Shown here piece by piece: positions 5,129 through 6,272 of a stretch of 6,272 bases of DNA. A model generated the notes under the pieces. The model saw only the letters and a program-made list of their open reading frames with translations, ran no database searches and was not told the origin of the DNA. Each line of letters opens with the position of its first letter. Position 1 is the stretch's first letter. A program made the position numbers and the translations under genes. Origin of the DNA: WJJR01 sp964440935 (GTDB taxonomy: Bacteria; Zixibacteria; MSB-5A5; WJJR01); contig CAYTTY010000082.1 of assembly GCA_964440935.1 (NCBI GenBank), positions 1-6,272 on the forward strand, written 5' to 3'.

Positions 5129-5989
5129 GTGACGCGCTGCATTTTCGCTACTGATCTTCACGGTTCACTACGGCGTTACGAGAAGTTGTTCGATGTGATC
5201 GCCGCAGAGCGTCCACAGGCGGTGTTTCTGGGCGGCGATCTGTTTCCGCATTTCGGGCGCGTTCTCGGTGATGAGTTTGCCAAAGGCGACTTTCTGCAGG
5301 ATTTCCTGGGTGATGGATTTCGCCGTCTGCGTGATGCATTGAAAGACGACTACCCGGAGATTTTCGCGATACTGGGTAACGACGACCCCCGCTATCTCGA
5401 AGAGGAATTCGATGCGCTCGGTGCTGAGGGCCTGTTTCATTACATGCATGCGCGACGCAAGGAATTGGCAGGGTATCCCGTCTATGGCTATGCGAATTGC
5501 CCGCCGTCCCCGTTTCTGAACAAAGACTGGGAACTATACGATGTTTCGCAGCATGTCGATCCGGGATGTGTGTCGCCCGAGGAGGGGAACCGTGCGGTGC
5601 CGGTGTTGCCGGAGAGTATCAAATACGGCACGATCAAAGACGAACTCGACCGGCTCATCGACGGTCGCGATATGGATCGCGCCGTGATGTTGTTTCACTC
5701 ACCACCATACAAAACGAAATTGGACCGCGCTGCCCTCGATGGGAAGATGATTGACCATGTGCCGCTCGACGTGCACGTGGGGAGTATCGCCATCCAACGC
5801 CTGATCGAGGCGTGGCAGCCATTGGTCACCATGCACGGCCACATTCACGAGTCGACCCGCATGACCGGCGAGTGGCGGGATAAGATCGGGTGCACGCACA
5901 TGTTCAATGCAGCGCATGACGGGACCGAGCTGGCCGTGATCAAGTTCGATTTGGAGAATCTGGACGCGGCGGTGCGGCAGATCCTGTGA
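5129..5989 (+). CDS. Calcineurin-like metallophosphoesterase
   Basis: A predicted soluble two-metal phosphoesterase of 286 residues; the substrate is unknown. The metal and catalytic motifs are in order: D9-L-H11 (TDLHGS), G35-G36-D37, G83-N84-D85-D86, H190 (LFHSPPY) and G237-H238-I-H240 (MHGHIHES). The third motif is GNDD instead of the usual GNH[DE], so the histidine that commonly acts as acid is replaced by Asp. About 100 residues lie between motif three and H190, holding VYGYANCPPSPFLNKDWE (118-135), which may form a substrate-side cap. There is no signal peptide or membrane helix, so it is probably cytoplasmic. The GTG at 5129 is well supported by TTGAGG five bases upstream; an in-frame stop, that of the preceding gene, excludes an earlier start. 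It lies 21 bp after the GT-C gene and is likely co-transcribed, though no functional link is obvious. Confidence 0.88.
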   Translation: MTRCIFATDLHGSLRRYEKLFDVIAAERPQAVFLGGDLFPHFGRVLGDEFAKGDFLQDFLGDGFRRLRDALKDDYPEIFAILGNDDPRYLEEEFDALGAEGLFHYMHARRKELAGYPVYGYANCPPSPFLNKDWELYDVSQHVDPGCVSPEEGNRAVPVLPESIKYGTIKDELDRLIDGRDMDRAVMLFHSPPYKTKLDRAALDGKMIDHVPLDVHVGSIAIQRLIEAWQPLVTMHGHIHESTRMTGEWRDKIGCTHMFNAAHDGTELAVIKFDLENLDAAVRQIL

Positions 5990-6272
5990 GGGCAGGTCCG
6001 AGGGAGCACCGAGACCTGGCTCGGCGTGGGTGCTGTTGTCCAGAGCCACGTAGCGGCGATACAACGTAGCATCGGGCGTCAGGGCTGAAAAGGCGATCAG
6101 ATTAAGAGAGACAGCCCCAAGTGTATCACCAAGTGACGATGTCAACGATGCGTTCGTAGTGGCGCGGTCTCCGCACCCATCCTGCTGCTCATTGCTCAGG
6201 CGCGGGTAGGGCAGCCCCCCATACGCGCTAACTTAAGGATTGTGTGTATTGTCTCCGTGTTGTATGTTCGAG
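5990..6272. other. Non-coding region after the metallophosphoesterase gene
   Basis: No gene is supported on either strand. Besides the hairpin at 6005-6034 there are the inverted repeats GGGCTG/CAGCCC (6082-6087, 6112-6117) and GCGCG/CGCGC (6200-6204, 6224-6228), and a doubled CGATG at about 6137-6149. The last 40 bases become AT-richer, with a weak TTGTGT-17 bp-TATGTT promoter-like pair near the right edge, so a plus-strand gene could begin just outside the window. A minus-strand frame crosses the region but shows no start signal and runs antisense into the neighbouring gene. Confidence 0.5.
6005..6034 (+). terminator. Hairpin shortly after the metallophosphoesterase stop, possible transcript end
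   Basis: AGCA-CCGAG (6005-6013) pairs with CTCGG (6020-6024) and, after a 6-nt bulge, TGCT (6031-6034); AGCACC/GGTGCT is an alternative outer pairing. It begins 15 bp after the stop codon, as terminators often do. No T-run follows, so it does not qualify as a classical intrinsic terminator. Confidence 0.3.

Noticed and set aside
5699..6237. A minus-strand frame crossing the right intergenic region into the metallophosphoesterase
   Set aside because: Only a TTG start at 6145 without a ribosome-binding site. The part outside the neighbouring gene is short and resembles nothing I know, and the rest is antisense. A decayed gene fragment cannot be excluded.

Overview
The window is an ordinary-looking piece of a moderately GC-rich bacterial chromosome. 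It holds six complete protein genes in two divergent groups and no mobile element, CRISPR array, rRNA or tRNA that I can see. No gene points firmly to one lineage. The gene styles (a LegB-type dehydratase, an AftB-like GT-C membrane protein, GTG starts) suit a Gram-negative or deep-branching, possibly uncultured, bacterium; this is a guess.

Layout. Positions 1-372 are non-coding and rich in inverted repeats, including a compact element at 165-230 that can fold as a three-way junction. Positions 373-3275 hold four minus-strand genes separated by only 13-19 bp, so probably one operon. In transcription order they are an IMPACT/YigZ-family protein, a PAP2 membrane phosphatase, a nitroreductase and a LegB-type NAD-dependent sugar-nucleotide 4,6-dehydratase. 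Positions 3276-3550 are a divergent intergenic region with a perfect 6-2-6 palindrome at the operon start and a series of small hairpins ahead of the plus-strand genes. Positions 3551-5989 hold two plus-strand genes 21 bp apart: a polytopic GT-C glycosyltransferase resembling mycobacterial AftB, and a calcineurin-like metallophosphoesterase. Positions 5990-6272 hold a hairpin shortly after the last stop and no convincing gene.

How the genes may work together. LegB-type dehydratases make activated deoxy sugars. GT-C enzymes move sugars from polyprenyl-phosphate carriers outside the membrane. PAP2 phosphatases often recycle polyprenyl or other lipid phosphates. Three of the six genes therefore fit envelope glycan assembly, while the YigZ, nitroreductase and metallophosphoesterase genes have no obvious part in it. 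The link is inference from neighbourhood. I found no clear undescribed system; the best leads are the non-coding structured elements.
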